This document shows, one piece after another, positions 44,939-54,584 of a stretch of DNA of 64,000 nt (the stretch's first letter is position 1; every line of letters begins with the position of its first letter). The notes beneath the pieces are model-generated. The model ran no database searches, had not been told where the DNA came from, and was given only the letters and a program-made list of their open reading frames with translations. Source of the stretch: Gracilibacillus dipsosauri (GTDB lineage: Bacteria > Bacillota > Bacilli > Bacillales > Amphibacillaceae); the NCBI RefSeq assembly GCF_003176895.1, contig NZ_QGTD01000014.1:31474-95473 (forward strand). Direction: 5' to 3'. The position numbers and the translations under genes are program-made.

Positions 44939-46015
44939 TTAAAATTCCTCCCTTTGCTCTAACGTGAACCTTTCACGAATTAATGATGCCCGAAAAACAT
45001 CACGTTCATGAGGTGTAAGCATTCTTCTAGCATATTGCTGTAGGAATGCCGGTTGCGTTAGTACCATTAATTCATTCAAAATAGATTTGGAAATATGCTT
45101 AATATATCCTAGGTCAATCCCTAACCGAACATCCGAAAGACATTTGGCCGTTTCTTTGGATTCGATAATTCGACTATGTTCTAGGATGCCATAAGAGCGA
45201 AACACACGATCTTCAAGCTCTAGCTCAGACTGTTGCTTTAATATTGTTCTTGCTTGCCGTTCCTGTTCGATTAATTTTTGAACAACACTTGTTAGGTCTT
45301 CGATGATATCCTGCTCTGATCTCCCTAAGGTGACTTGGTTAGAAATTTGAAAGATATTCCCCAATGCTTCACTGCCTTCACCATAGATCCCTCGCACTAC
45401 TAAACCTAGCTGATTAATAGCCGGGATCATCCGGGAAATTTTCCTTGTCATAGCTAATGCAGGGAGATGCATCATCACAGAAGCTCGTAATCCTGTTCCC
45501 ACATTGGTTGGACAGCTTGTTAAATAGCCTCTTTCTTCATCAAAGGCGTAATCTATCTTTTGCTCTAACCAATCATCGATGTGAAAGGCTTCTTCTAAGG
45601 CCCTTTTTAATTGGAAGCCTGGAAAGTATAATTGCATCCGAATATGATCCTCTTCATTGACCATGATGGAAACCTGCTCATTTTTGGAGATTAATGCGGC
45701 ACCATATTGGGATTTCTCAGCGAGATGTGGACTTATTAGATGTTTTTCAACCAATACCTGTTTTTCAATTGATTTTAAATCCGCCATTCTAACAAATTCA
45801 AGCTGTTCATATTGTGTAAAACTACGATGATTGAATTCTTTTTCTAAAAAATATAAGATACCTTCAAGATGCTCTTCATTTGCAATTAAAGGAAATGGTG
45901 ACTGTTCAAAGTTTCGAGCTAGTCGAATGCGACTGCTCATCACAATATCACTATCTGGTCCATCTTCCTTTAACCATGGACTAATGGCTTCATTGATAAA
46001 TTGTTCAAGCCCCAT
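44939..46015 (-). CDS. mcsB: Protein-arginine kinase McsB
   Basis: 358-aa guanidino-phosphotransferase fold enzyme that phosphorylates arginine residues, inactivates CtsR and marks proteins for ClpCP. The motifs SSRIRLARN (27-35), NEEDHIR (120-126) and [12 protein letters not shown] (from Cys168) are clear. It overlaps mcsA by one base and ends one base before clpC. Confidence 0.97.
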   Translation of the reverse strand: MGLEQFINEAISPWLKEDGPDSDIVMSSRIRLARNFEQSPFPLIANEEHLEGILYFLEKEFNHRSFTQYEQLEFVRMADLKSIEKQVLVEKHLISPHLAEKSQYGAALISKNEQVSIMVNEEDHIRMQLYFPGFQLKRALEEAFHIDDWLEQKIDYAFDEERGYLTSCPTNVGTGLRASVMMHLPALAMTRKISRMIPAINQLGLVVRGIYGEGSEALGNIFQISNQVTLGRSEQDIIEDLTSVVQKLIEQERQARTILKQQSELELEDRVFRSYGILEHSRIIESKETAKCLSDVRLGIDLGYIKHISKSILNELMVLTQPAFLQQYARRMLTPHERDVFRASLIRERFTLEQREEF

Positions 46016-46557
46016 TAAGCATCACCCTCCCCTTTTTGGTTTAGGTTTTTTTCTAGCTGTCTTATTTGATCACGAATGTTCGCAGCTTCCTCAAATGCCT
46101 CATCAGCAATTAGTTGTTGGAGTTTCCATTTTAAGTTTCTTAGCTGCTTCCTTTCATAAATATCCGCACCTACACGTTTCGGAACCTTTCCGTCATGGGT
46201 TGTATTTCCACTATGAACTCTACGAAATATTGGATTTAAATGACTAGAAAACGTCTCATAACAAGTGGCACATCCAAATTTTCCAATTCGTGTGAACTCT
46301 TGATAGGTCATACCACATTTTTCACATTGGAGATCTTGCTCCATTGAATGATGTGGAGATGATGTATGGAAGGCATCTGAATCAAATTGAAAAAGCCCTG
46401 ATAACAGATTGTGTAAGGAATAGGATTCGTCTTCAGGAGGTATATAGCCTTTTTCCTTCGCACACTGATGACAGACGTGAATTTCCTTTTTCTCTCCATT
46501 AATCACCTGAGCAAAGTGAAGTGTTGCAGGATTCTGTTGACATTCTTGACATTCCAT
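46015..46557 (-). CDS. mcsA: McsA, activator of the McsB arginine kinase
   Basis: 180-aa protein with four CxxC pairs (CQEC at 3-6, CHQC, CEKC, CATC) making two zinc ribbons, and a C-terminal UVR motif ([19 protein letters not shown]). In B. subtilis McsA activates McsB. It lies between ctsR and mcsB. Confidence 0.96.
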   Translation of the reverse strand: MECQECQQNPATLHFAQVINGEKKEIHVCHQCAKEKGYIPPEDESYSLHNLLSGLFQFDSDAFHTSSPHHSMEQDLQCEKCGMTYQEFTRIGKFGCATCYETFSSHLNPIFRRVHSGNTTHDGKVPKRVGADIYERKQLRNLKWKLQQLIADEAFEEAANIRDQIRQLEKNLNQKGEGDA

Positions 46558-46568
46558 AAGAACACCTC

Positions 46569-47033
46569 CTAAGATTCATATTTTAAGGATTGTAGCATTG
46601 CTGCCATAATTCTAGCTCGCAACTCATCTCTCAAGGGTAGCTGGAAGGATAAGATATTACGATTCAATGCAGCAACCATTAACTTCGCTTCTCTTGTCGT
46701 AATAAGCTCCTCCTCCAGTAATCGCTCCAATATATTGGCGGCCTTCTGCTGGGAGATTTTCGGTAAAATCATCTCAATAATTTCATCGATTAACTTTGCT
46801 TTATCGTCATTGGTAATTTTACTAATTCTAATATAACCTCCACCGCCACGCTTACTCTCGACTAGATACCCTTTTTCTAAAGTGAATCTTGTATTGATCA
46901 CATAATTAATTTGAGAGGGTACACATTCAAAACGATCCGCAATCTCGCTACGTTTAATCTCAATGATTTTCGTTTGATTGCTTTGCAATACTTCCTTCAA
47001 ATATTCTTCAATAATATCTGAAATATTGCGCAT
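46569..47033 (-). CDS. ctsR: Class III stress repressor CtsR
   Basis: 154-aa DNA-binding repressor of clp genes. It contains MRNISDIIEEYLKEVLQSN, EIADRFECVPSQINYVINTR (helix-turn-helix) and VESKRGGGGYIRI (glycine-rich wing, the heat sensor). The ATG at 47031-47033 has AGGAGGAGGGAAA ahead; the longer reading would run through the operator. First gene of the heat-shock operon and autoregulated. Confidence 0.97.
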   Translation of the reverse strand: MRNISDIIEEYLKEVLQSNQTKIIEIKRSEIADRFECVPSQINYVINTRFTLEKGYLVESKRGGGGYIRISKITNDDKAKLIDEIIEMILPKISQQKAANILERLLEEELITTREAKLMVAALNRNILSFQLPLRDELRARIMAAMLQSLKYES

Positions 47034-47053
47034 TTTCCCTCCTCCTATCTGAC

Positions 47054-47070
47054 TTTGACTATATTTGACT
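47054..47070 (-). promoter_or_regulatory. CtsR operator
   Basis: On the minus strand the direct heptad repeat AGTCAAA-TAT-AGTCAAA matches the CtsR operator consensus. A further partial GTC half-site follows. It lies between the -10 box and the ctsR ribosome site, so binding would block transcription of ctsR-mcsA-mcsB-clpC. Confidence 0.93.
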
Positions 47071-47078
47071 ATATTATT

Positions 47079-47106
47079 ATTATACTGCATGTGAGGACGG
47101 ATGCAA
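47079..47106 (-). promoter_or_regulatory. Promoter of the ctsR operon
   Basis: On the minus strand TTGCAT (47101-47106) and TATAAT (47079-47084) are spaced 16 bases apart, just upstream of the CtsR operator. This is a sigma-A promoter; no CIRCE element or obvious sigma-B promoter is seen by eye. Confidence 0.75.
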
Positions 47107-47207
47107 CTATAATGTTCCTAATTATTATTGCCTTTTTTCCACTATTAGAAACATGTTTTTGGAATTTTATGCTAAAAGCAAGACTTACATCCGTGGGTAT
47201 GCTTCTT

Positions 47208-47942
47208 TTATTGAAACTTCATTTTTATTTTCTTGACATCATCTTGCTCTAGTAGCCATTCATGAAGGTTATCGCGGTTTTTCTGATGGGTAACATCAAT
47301 ATACATTTTAATCCGTCTGTTTCCTTCTTCATCATTTGTAATGTCAAACTGCTTGACTTCAATTGGAAATGATTGTATTTTTTCAAGAATTTTAGCCGTA
47401 TTTTTGTCTTTTGCTACTTTTATTTCAAATGAAATTTGATGTCTTTTTCTATGAATCTGTTTTTCCCACTTATTCAAAACAACTAGGCTAACAAGAATGA
47501 TCACCGTCGTGACAATGGCCTCTTTATACATGCCTATACCGATAATTAACCCTAATCCGGCAACTGCCCATATAGATGCTGCTGTGGTTAGGCCTCGAAT
47601 CGTTCCACCATTGACAATAATTGTTCCAGCCCCGAGAAAACCAATCCCACTGATAACATAGGACGGGATTCTCGCAGGATCGAAACGGATGTTATCATAA
47701 TTTTCGATAAAATAATCAAAGCCATTTATCGATAATAGCATCATAAGACAAGAGCTAATGCCAACTAATATATGTGTACGAAATCCTGCTGAATGTTTAT
47801 TTAGCTCTCGTTCGAATCCTATTAATCCGGATAGTAATAAAGCAATAGCTAATTTTGAGATCGACTCTATGAATTGTGCATCAAAGATATCTTCAAGCAA
47901 ATATCTCACTCCTAAGTGCGGTAATTTTAGTTGATAATTCAT
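47208..47942 (-). CDS. MgtC/SapB-family membrane protein
   Basis: 244-aa protein. About five membrane segments in the first 150 residues carry the family core IGFERELNKHSAGFRTHILV and SGIGFLGAGTIIVNGGTIRG. The C-terminal soluble part (about residues 165-244) looks like the ACT-like domain of MgtC proteins. Relatives are linked to magnesium limitation or membrane-potential control; the substrate, if any, is unknown. It is monocistronic and separates the core block from the accessory genes. Weak ribosome site (TAGGGT) before ATG. Confidence 0.85.
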   Translation of the reverse strand: MNYQLKLPHLGVRYLLEDIFDAQFIESISKLAIALLLSGLIGFERELNKHSAGFRTHILVGISSCLMMLLSINGFDYFIENYDNIRFDPARIPSYVISGIGFLGAGTIIVNGGTIRGLTTAASIWAVAGLGLIIGIGMYKEAIVTTVIILVSLVVLNKWEKQIHRKRHQISFEIKVAKDKNTAKILEKIQSFPIEVKQFDITNDEEGNRRIKMYIDVTHQKNRDNLHEWLLEQDDVKKIKMKFQ

Positions 47943-47995
47943 TTATACCCTATTTCTAATCAAAATATTTCATGTTATTAAAGTTTATCTATAGA

Positions 47996-48022
47996 AAAAA
48001 ATCACCCAATGGATGATTTTAA
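47996..48022 (-). terminator. Terminator of the acetyltransferase gene
   Basis: On the minus strand AAAATCATCC pairs with GGTGATTTTTTT around ATTG (one G-T pair), with a T-run. The 5' arm overlaps the stop codon of the acetyltransferase gene. Confidence 0.7.
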
Positions 48023-49185
48023 AAAAAGTCTGGAAAATATGTCTGTTTATTAGGAATGATCGCATCTAATGTTTGAATTGCCGTCACATCTCCTTGAATC
48101 AGTTGGAGGCCAGCTAAATTTGTTGCGTTTTGATAACTTAATAGGATAGAAGTTAATTGCTGAACGGAACAATAAATATGTTGACATTTCCCGTCGGGTT
48201 TATCTCTACTGACGACGATATCACTATTTTCCTTGGTTAAGTAATAGGTACCTGTATTCTCTGGTAAAAATTCATCTTCTACTTCGATAGCGATAGGATG
48301 AAATCGATCCGTCATCCGGAAGCGATATTGCCTTAAAAAGGCAGACACATCCACAATTCTACTCATAAAATATGGCACGAGCTTTTGCTCATATCTTGGT
48401 TCATCTACTAATAAAGGCAAGGAGTCATCCGCTGGCACCTTCATCTCTACTGACGTTACCATTGAATCATGATTAGAAAGTAATTGAAGAATTAATTTTA
48501 AACCATTTGAGTTAACATATGCCATATCTTCTACATATAATATACGATCCTTCACATGGTATAGGAGATAACCTTCTGGTTCATTCTGGTCATTATAGCA
48601 AATCGTGATGATCGTGTCTTTTTTGATAACGCGTTGCTGCCACCATTTTTCGTCTCGGATAAGTCCACCATTGTATCTATTTATATAGGTGGAATAAATC
48701 TTGTCTAACTCCTGATAATTTTTACTTCTTCTTGCATAACCATTCGGGCTCCACTTTTTCTTAAGGGTCTCGATTGGAATCTGATACCTTTTGTACGGAA
48801 AGGTAAGCTCATACCCATATCTTCGGTAAAAAGGAACAGAAAATGGGTGTAAATAGGAAATAATATAACCATTCTCCTTCATGGACTGCAAAACTGTAAG
48901 CAAAAGTTTTTTAATCATCCCACCACGTCTATATTCTGGCCATGACGCAACAGAAGCGATGCCACCCATCTTCACCTTATTTCCATTAATATTTACCTGG
49001 AGTGGAATCATATGGACCTTTGCGCATAATTGCTCTTCTTCTAGCCATCCCCAAATTTCATGACGCTCCGCTTCTTTTTCCTTTTCTTCTAGTTCTACCT
49101 CATTTAAGGTGTATTGAAAGGCAAATTGGGATAATTTAAATATTTCCGGATAATGATCATGCGATAATTTCTTAATTTGATTCAC
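48019..49185 (-). CDS. Eis-like GNAT N-acetyltransferase
   Basis: 388-aa protein with the architecture of Eis-type acetyltransferases: GNAT domain 1 with the acetyl-CoA loop VASWPEYRRGGMIKKLL (79-95) and the acid motif FYRRYGYE (119-126), GNAT-like domain 2, and an SCP2-like C-terminal domain. It ends in PDFF; in Eis the C-terminal Phe carboxylate acts as base. Eis homologues acetylate aminoglycosides and other amines; the substrate here is unknown. Start GTG (49183-49185) with AGAGGTG ahead. Confidence 0.8.
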   Translation of the reverse strand: MNQIKKLSHDHYPEIFKLSQFAFQYTLNEVELEEKEKEAERHEIWGWLEEEQLCAKVHMIPLQVNINGNKVKMGGIASVASWPEYRRGGMIKKLLLTVLQSMKENGYIISYLHPFSVPFYRRYGYELTFPYKRYQIPIETLKKKWSPNGYARRSKNYQELDKIYSTYINRYNGGLIRDEKWWQQRVIKKDTIITICYNDQNEPEGYLLYHVKDRILYVEDMAYVNSNGLKLILQLLSNHDSMVTSVEMKVPADDSLPLLVDEPRYEQKLVPYFMSRIVDVSAFLRQYRFRMTDRFHPIAIEVEDEFLPENTGTYYLTKENSDIVVSRDKPDGKCQHIYCSVQQLTSILLSYQNATNLAGLQLIQGDVTAIQTLDAIIPNKQTYFPDFF

Positions 49186-49312
49186 AATTTTTCACCTCTT
49201 TTTAAATGTTTACTTCCCATTGTGAAACCTTTTTCCCATGCTCCTCCTTTGTATATGTATGCTATAAGTATCTCAATTTTTTGTCCATCCACCAACCGTT
49301 TTGCATTAGGAA

Positions 49313-49347
49313 ATAAAAAACCCCAGAGAAAATAGATTCCTCCAGGG
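49313..49347 (-). terminator. Terminator of the carbohydrate operon
   Basis: On the minus strand CCCTGGAG pairs with CTCTGGGG (two G-T pairs) and is followed by TTTTTT. It lies about 20 bases behind the stop of the GxGYxYP gene, the last gene of the carbohydrate locus. Confidence 0.75.
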
Positions 49348-49365
49348 TCATCATTGGAAAAAATA

Positions 49366-51426
49366 TTATTTTTTTGGTAATCCATTGGCTTCACGGATTA
49401 ATTCAAAGTATTGGTCTCCACGGACAATTTCATATTCTGAGCTCAGTGATTCTGCAATTTCTACAACGTCTGATGGTGTAAGAGACCACGATAACATCCC
49501 CAATGAAATAAATAGTGGTGAATCTCCGTCCCAATCACGAGAGGCATCTGCTATCGCCTCTTTTGCTTCACTGACACTGCTGACACCACGTAAAATCGAC
49601 TGTGGTAGCTCATTATTTAAGATAGATGTTCCTGTATTGCTCTCCCAGCTTAAGAACATTCCTTGTGGGTCTACATAGTCCAAGTAATCCTGTACTTTGG
49701 ATTCTGTTAAAGGTACATTTTGTTCATCTACACGATTTAATGCATAAATAATATCCATTCCCGTACGTTTCATGTACCTTTTTGTTTGTCTAGCGAATAA
49801 ATCAAATGTATCATCCGGCCACGGTGTAGGATAGATATAACCTGCCCCCGATGGACCAGCAATTAAAAGGTCGTTATCTGTAGCAGTTTGCTGGTAATAG
49901 CCTAATATGGATGGTGCAACATCATAAAGAAGTGGACTTGTTGTCCAATTAATTGGCACACTTCCTCTTGCTTTGTCATCCCATAATTGTCTTAGCTTAT
50001 GTTGATTATATTGAAGGTTGTCACCTTCACCGAATGTGAAGGTAAGATAAATCTTGTTGTCCAATTCTGGAGCAGCTATTGGTTTTTGCTTTTTAATTTT
50101 CCCTTTAACACCAGAGAAGACCGTCATATTGTTAAACCAATCGGCGGCTAGCACATACACACTGTGTTCAGAAGCTAGCTCTGTTGAACTGAATTCCCCT
50201 GCAACATCATTACTGAACCACCCTAAGTATGGTGTATTTGGTTCGACATCAGACATGATTTGCTCAAATAATTCCTTTTCCTCTGCTACATTTGATTCAA
50301 GCCAAAATACCATTGCACGATTTGCCACTGCATAATCTCTTAAATATCCGTATGGTTCTGTTTCACCCGCTGCAACTGGTTGGACATTCGATGCAGAGAC
50401 CTTAAATTGATTCCACATATCTACTGAAACAACCAATTCTTCGGTATTCGCAGGTGGTGTAAATCGATAGATAAAGTAATTACCATTATCTGCCCAGCGG
50501 TGGCCGCCATAACGCTCATCCGCACTGGAATGATAACCATCATATAGGTAGGGCGCTTCCTCTGCTTGTCCAGGTATAAACTGTGCAATAACCTGTCCAT
50601 CTGCTTTTACGGTTACTTGATGGACCGCCGGCCCCCAACCATCCTTTGTAAAAGCATCTTGAAAACGAAGGTAAACAGATTCTCCTTCGAGAAATTCTGA
50701 GAGGTCTAAGTCATAGATATCTCGGTTAGAGCTATCTCTAATTTCTTCCTCTTCTTCCACAATCACTTGGAAATCATCCCAATTATCTTCAGGCAATTCG
50801 ACACTTCTATGAGGATTTAATCCAACTAACATTCGTTTAGTTGTTCTTGGCCATAGATTTTCATATTGCCATTTATACGCATCTAACCCGTCATCGAATT
50901 GTCCACGTAAATCTTCTATTATCTTAAGATTATATGGTGGTTTCGTCAGTTTCTCTGCCAATTCAGGGCTTGCTACTACCCCTTGCTCCAAACCAGCCAT
51001 TGTTGTAGCAACATTGATAGAGTCTTTTACTTCCGGGTCATAGACTATCATCCCAGATAGTTCATCTTTATACTTTAACAATAGCTCCCAAGGGTTCTCC
51101 CTAATGCTGTAAGGGATGTTCCAATCATTTAACCATGTGAAATTTCCTTCCTCATAGTCATTTTCTATCATGTATATCCTTGGTTTTTCCCGATTCACAT
51201 TTCCTTGCAGTGTCGTAAATAGTAGCTTCTCATCGCCTGTATTTTCTCTTAAATCCAACACATCTAGATGCTTTGCCTTCGCAAAAGTAGGTAAAGCCTG
51301 ACTTTTTGGCCATGTGATTTTACCATTTTTCATGGATTCTGCTTGTGTTTCTGTTGCTTGGATACTATTAATACTGGATAGGATTAAAAACAAGGTGAAA
51401 CATATCAACACTAATTTGCGAATCAT
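49366..51426 (-). CDS. Secreted GxGYxYP-family putative glycoside hydrolase
   Basis: 686-aa protein with a signal peptide (MIRKLVLICFTLFLILS..., probable cleavage after Ala24). After it come an N-terminal domain (LDVLDLRENTGDEKLLFTTL, RIYMIEND), a beta-rich insert (about residues 225-345) resembling a carbohydrate-binding sandwich, and the defining motif GAGYIYP (527-533). The family is a putative glycoside hydrolase without a proven reaction that I know of. The ATG at 51424-51426 has AAAGGAGGAAAATCA ahead; the longer reading starts within it. Only exported hydrolase of the locus, last gene of the operon, next to GH38. Confidence 0.85.
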   Translation of the reverse strand: MIRKLVLICFTLFLILSSINSIQATETQAESMKNGKITWPKSQALPTFAKAKHLDVLDLRENTGDEKLLFTTLQGNVNREKPRIYMIENDYEEGNFTWLNDWNIPYSIRENPWELLLKYKDELSGMIVYDPEVKDSINVATTMAGLEQGVVASPELAEKLTKPPYNLKIIEDLRGQFDDGLDAYKWQYENLWPRTTKRMLVGLNPHRSVELPEDNWDDFQVIVEEEEEIRDSSNRDIYDLDLSEFLEGESVYLRFQDAFTKDGWGPAVHQVTVKADGQVIAQFIPGQAEEAPYLYDGYHSSADERYGGHRWADNGNYFIYRFTPPANTEELVVSVDMWNQFKVSASNVQPVAAGETEPYGYLRDYAVANRAMVFWLESNVAEEKELFEQIMSDVEPNTPYLGWFSNDVAGEFSSTELASEHSVYVLAADWFNNMTVFSGVKGKIKKQKPIAAPELDNKIYLTFTFGEGDNLQYNQHKLRQLWDDKARGSVPINWTTSPLLYDVAPSILGYYQQTATDNDLLIAGPSGAGYIYPTPWPDDTFDLFARQTKRYMKRTGMDIIYALNRVDEQNVPLTESKVQDYLDYVDPQGMFLSWESNTGTSILNNELPQSILRGVSSVSEAKEAIADASRDWDGDSPLFISLGMLSWSLTPSDVVEIAESLSSEYEIVRGDQYFELIREANGLPKK

Positions 51427-51533
51427 TGATTTTCCTCCTTTGTCCAATCAGTTCAAAAGACCATTTACCTACCTACATCCGAATAAATAATTTACAGAGA
51501 GAAATCACCTCCCTTAAGTTCACAATAATGACA

Positions 51534-54533
51534 TTAACTTGAGCTCTTTACTTTCATTTTTAGTGTTTTAATTTCAAACGGTGTGAAGGAGATAGGACTA
51601 TCGAGAGATATTGATTGTTTTGGATTTTCTAACAAATTCGTTTCTACTATTTTCTCAACAACAAAGCTTAGGTCTAATTTGGCCGTTGTATGATTACCAG
51701 ATATTTCATATAGGCGGATAATCATCTCATTATCCAGTTCTGCTTTTTTGATCGTCTCAATCATCACACTTCCACCCTGTAATTGAATAAATGAAGCGGA
51801 GCTGTCCTTTTTTACAGTAGCCGCATCTGTTTTCTCCACTTTTCGCACTGGTATATTCAATTCATAGCCTTTTTTATACACTTCTCCCGAGACAAACTCA
51901 CCCTTATGTGGGTAAAAACTATAGACAAATTCGTGATCTGCCCGATCTGCATTAGGATCTGGACTGTCGGGGCTTCGTAATAAATTCAGGTCAAGCTCAT
52001 CTTCCTCGGCACGATGACCATATTTGCAATCATTTAAAAGGGCAACACCATAATCCGGCTCAGAAATATCAATCCATTGATGTGCACATATTTCATCCTT
52101 TGCAAAATCCCACTGTGTATTTTGATGGGTAGAGCGATTGATATAACCAAATTGAATTTCACAATGGACACGGTCACTTCTTACTTGAAGTGGAAAGGAG
52201 GTCCGAAGCATTTTGTTCGATTCCTTCCAGTCTACTTTTGTCTGAAAGTCAACTTGTCTGCTTCCTAACTTCATCTTCACAGATTGCTGAATTGTTGAGT
52301 TTCCAAACGTGTAAAAATGGGTCATTACCGCAATGGGACCATTAATTTCGCAATGAATATCCTCGAGAATCGGTTTCATTTTTGGAACAGATTTATAATC
52401 AGATGGGAAATCCCATGCATCTCCATGATCATGATAAATAGCCAGTTGATTAGCTGGACGGTGCTTCGCTATCGTTTCTCGGTTATTTTCTTTATCAAAA
52501 ATCGAGCGTATCGTTCCATCACGATTAAAGGAGACAACGAGAAGTTCATTCTCCATCCTTGTCTTTTCAACCTTCAATTCTGTGTGTCCAGTAAGAGCTT
52601 GTGATGGTTGATCCTTTATTTCGAGATAGCCCATTGGAGGTATCGTGATTTCTCTCCACTTCCCGTGGACCTCCACCCACTCTCGCCTTGCCCAAGGTAG
52701 TGAATTAAAAAAGGTTATTCCGGATAGATGAAGGTGTTGATACAAAGCCTGGTAGTGTTCCTCTATTAATCTCTCTACTTTTTCATTTATCTTTTGATAA
52801 CGCTCGAGTGATTCATCATATACACGGCTGATAGAGGACCCAGGTAATATATCATGAAATTGGTATAGCATAACCTCCTTCCATATCGAATCTAATTCCT
52901 CAGAAGGATATTGCTTGATTCCCTTCATCATCGTGAGACTTGCGACAAACTCTAACTCACGGAGCGCTTTCTCGATCTTCCGGTTATATTTTTTATTACG
53001 TGCTTGGGAGGTCAAGGTACCTTGATGCTTTTCTAAATAAAGCTCGCCAGACCATGTTTTATATTTACTGGAAGAGGACTCTAATTTTCTAAAAAAATTG
53101 ATCGATGGCTCTTGTACTACTGGAGAAAGACCAAGGAGATTTCTTTCCCGTTTAAGACGTTCCAGATGCTCTTCTCCAGGTCCACCACCACCATCTCCTA
53201 TGCCAAATAACATTAGACTGTGTTCTGAAATGTTCTTATCATAATACTCTCTTTCTATCTTTTTAATCGATCTCGGTGCAGCAGGACCATTATACGTATC
53301 TTCTGGCGGTAAATGGGTCAGTACTTTACTGCCATCAATCCCCTGCCAGTAAAATGTGTGATGTGGATGATCGTTATATTCGCTCCAAGACAGCTTTTGA
53401 GTCATGACATAATCAATTTCTGATTGCTTCAAAAGTTGTGGCAAACTAGCAGAATAACCAAAAATGTCAGGTACCCAGAGAGTCCTAACTTCCTTGCCAA
53501 ATTCCTCTAAATAAAACCTTTTCCCGTAAAGGATTTGGCGAATTAATGATTCTCCACTAGGAATATTGGAATCAGGTTCTACCCACATTCCGCCTTGGAC
53601 TTCCCAACGCCCTTCCGCAATTCGTTGTTTTATTTGTTCATACAGAGCAGGGTAGTATTCTTTCATCCATTGGTATAATTGTGGCTGACTAGCTCCGAAA
53701 ATATAATCCGGATATTTTTCCATGTTACGAAGTACTGTGGAGAATGTCCGTGCCCCTTTTCGAATCGTTTCCCTTATTGGCCAGAGCCACGCAAGGTCAA
53801 TATGAGCATGACCAACAGCACTAATCGTCAGGTCCACATCGCCATTTTGTTTTTGGAGTGGTATGGCAAGTAGTTCTCTAGCCTTCCTTACATTTTCATC
53901 TGTCCAATCGACAAGTAATAAGGAAATATCATACAGTGCTTGGTAGATTCTAGCTCTTCTCGCCGAGTCTTCTTCTAATTGCTCAGCTAGCTCTAATAGC
54001 ACCTCTACGTCATAATAAAGCTGGCGTATTTCTTCCTTACATATTGCAATATCTGCTATTTTCAATGTTCCAGACCTGAAATGACCGAACAAATCATTGC
54101 AACCTGCATCTGCCCAAAGATCAATCTCTTCTGTACCGGAAGCTTTCTCTGCAATTTCGACCACTCTTTTTCCGGGCTTACCAAGAGATAATTCAAATTC
54201 GGAATTTACATTGGTTAGCCCTTGCATCGGTGATCCATTACGATCAACTAGACACAATTCACCATTGACATCAATCAGAAGAACAAGCTTCTCTCCTCTT
54301 GCTTGACTCGGAACTTTCCCAGAAAAGTGAAACCAAGCGCAATCCCAAAGCTCTCCCCATTTGTCGCCAGCAGACAACGTAAGATGCGTTCCTGTCTTTC
54401 GCTCCTTAAACGTCGTTGGTTCTTTCGTCACCCAAGCTTCTACTTTTAGAGAGGACAAGCTTTGATATATTTTCCCCTCAATAAATGCTTTCATTTGATG
54501 TAGTTTTTCATTGTTTATCTTCTCGTATGGCAT
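51534..54533 (-). CDS. GH38 alpha-mannosidase
   Basis: 999-aa retaining, zinc-dependent alpha-mannosidase. The metal site GHAHIDLAWLWP (241-252; His244, Asp246) and the nucleophile Asp356 in WVPDIFGYSASLPQ identify the GH38 catalytic domain, followed by the helical and C-terminal beta domains. No signal peptide, so it acts in the cytoplasm on imported oligosaccharide. The ATG (54531-54533) has GGAGGGTCAGGA ahead; the longer reading adds ten non-conserved residues. The exact linkage cleaved cannot be read from the sequence. Confidence 0.93.
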   Translation of the reverse strand: MPYEKINNEKLHQMKAFIEGKIYQSLSSLKVEAWVTKEPTTFKERKTGTHLTLSAGDKWGELWDCAWFHFSGKVPSQARGEKLVLLIDVNGELCLVDRNGSPMQGLTNVNSEFELSLGKPGKRVVEIAEKASGTEEIDLWADAGCNDLFGHFRSGTLKIADIAICKEEIRQLYYDVEVLLELAEQLEEDSARRARIYQALYDISLLLVDWTDENVRKARELLAIPLQKQNGDVDLTISAVGHAHIDLAWLWPIRETIRKGARTFSTVLRNMEKYPDYIFGASQPQLYQWMKEYYPALYEQIKQRIAEGRWEVQGGMWVEPDSNIPSGESLIRQILYGKRFYLEEFGKEVRTLWVPDIFGYSASLPQLLKQSEIDYVMTQKLSWSEYNDHPHHTFYWQGIDGSKVLTHLPPEDTYNGPAAPRSIKKIEREYYDKNISEHSLMLFGIGDGGGGPGEEHLERLKRERNLLGLSPVVQEPSINFFRKLESSSSKYKTWSGELYLEKHQGTLTSQARNKKYNRKIEKALRELEFVASLTMMKGIKQYPSEELDSIWKEVMLYQFHDILPGSSISRVYDESLERYQKINEKVERLIEEHYQALYQHLHLSGITFFNSLPWARREWVEVHGKWREITIPPMGYLEIKDQPSQALTGHTELKVEKTRMENELLVVSFNRDGTIRSIFDKENNRETIAKHRPANQLAIYHDHGDAWDFPSDYKSVPKMKPILEDIHCEINGPIAVMTHFYTFGNSTIQQSVKMKLGSRQVDFQTKVDWKESNKMLRTSFPLQVRSDRVHCEIQFGYINRSTHQNTQWDFAKDEICAHQWIDISEPDYGVALLNDCKYGHRAEEDELDLNLLRSPDSPDPNADRADHEFVYSFYPHKGEFVSGEVYKKGYELNIPVRKVEKTDAATVKKDSSASFIQLQGGSVMIETIKKAELDNEMIIRLYEISGNHTTAKLDLSFVVEKIVETNLLENPKQSISLDSPISFTPFEIKTLKMKVKSSS

Positions 54534-54584
54534 TCCTGACCCTCCGCAATTGTGCTTTATCATTTTAATTTTGAATGGATATCA

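Noticed and set aside
49182..49394. 70-codon open frame on the minus strand between the acetyltransferase and GxGYxYP genes
   Set aside because: It overlaps the operon terminator and the end of the GxGYxYP gene, has no recognisable motif and no convincing ribosome site.
51504..51515. Near-perfect Shine-Dalgarno sequence (AAGGGAGGTGAT on the minus strand) between GH38 and GxGYxYP genes
   Set aside because: The next ATG on the transcript is about 30 bases away and is followed at once by a stop codon, and no other start lies at a proper distance, so no small gene can be supported.
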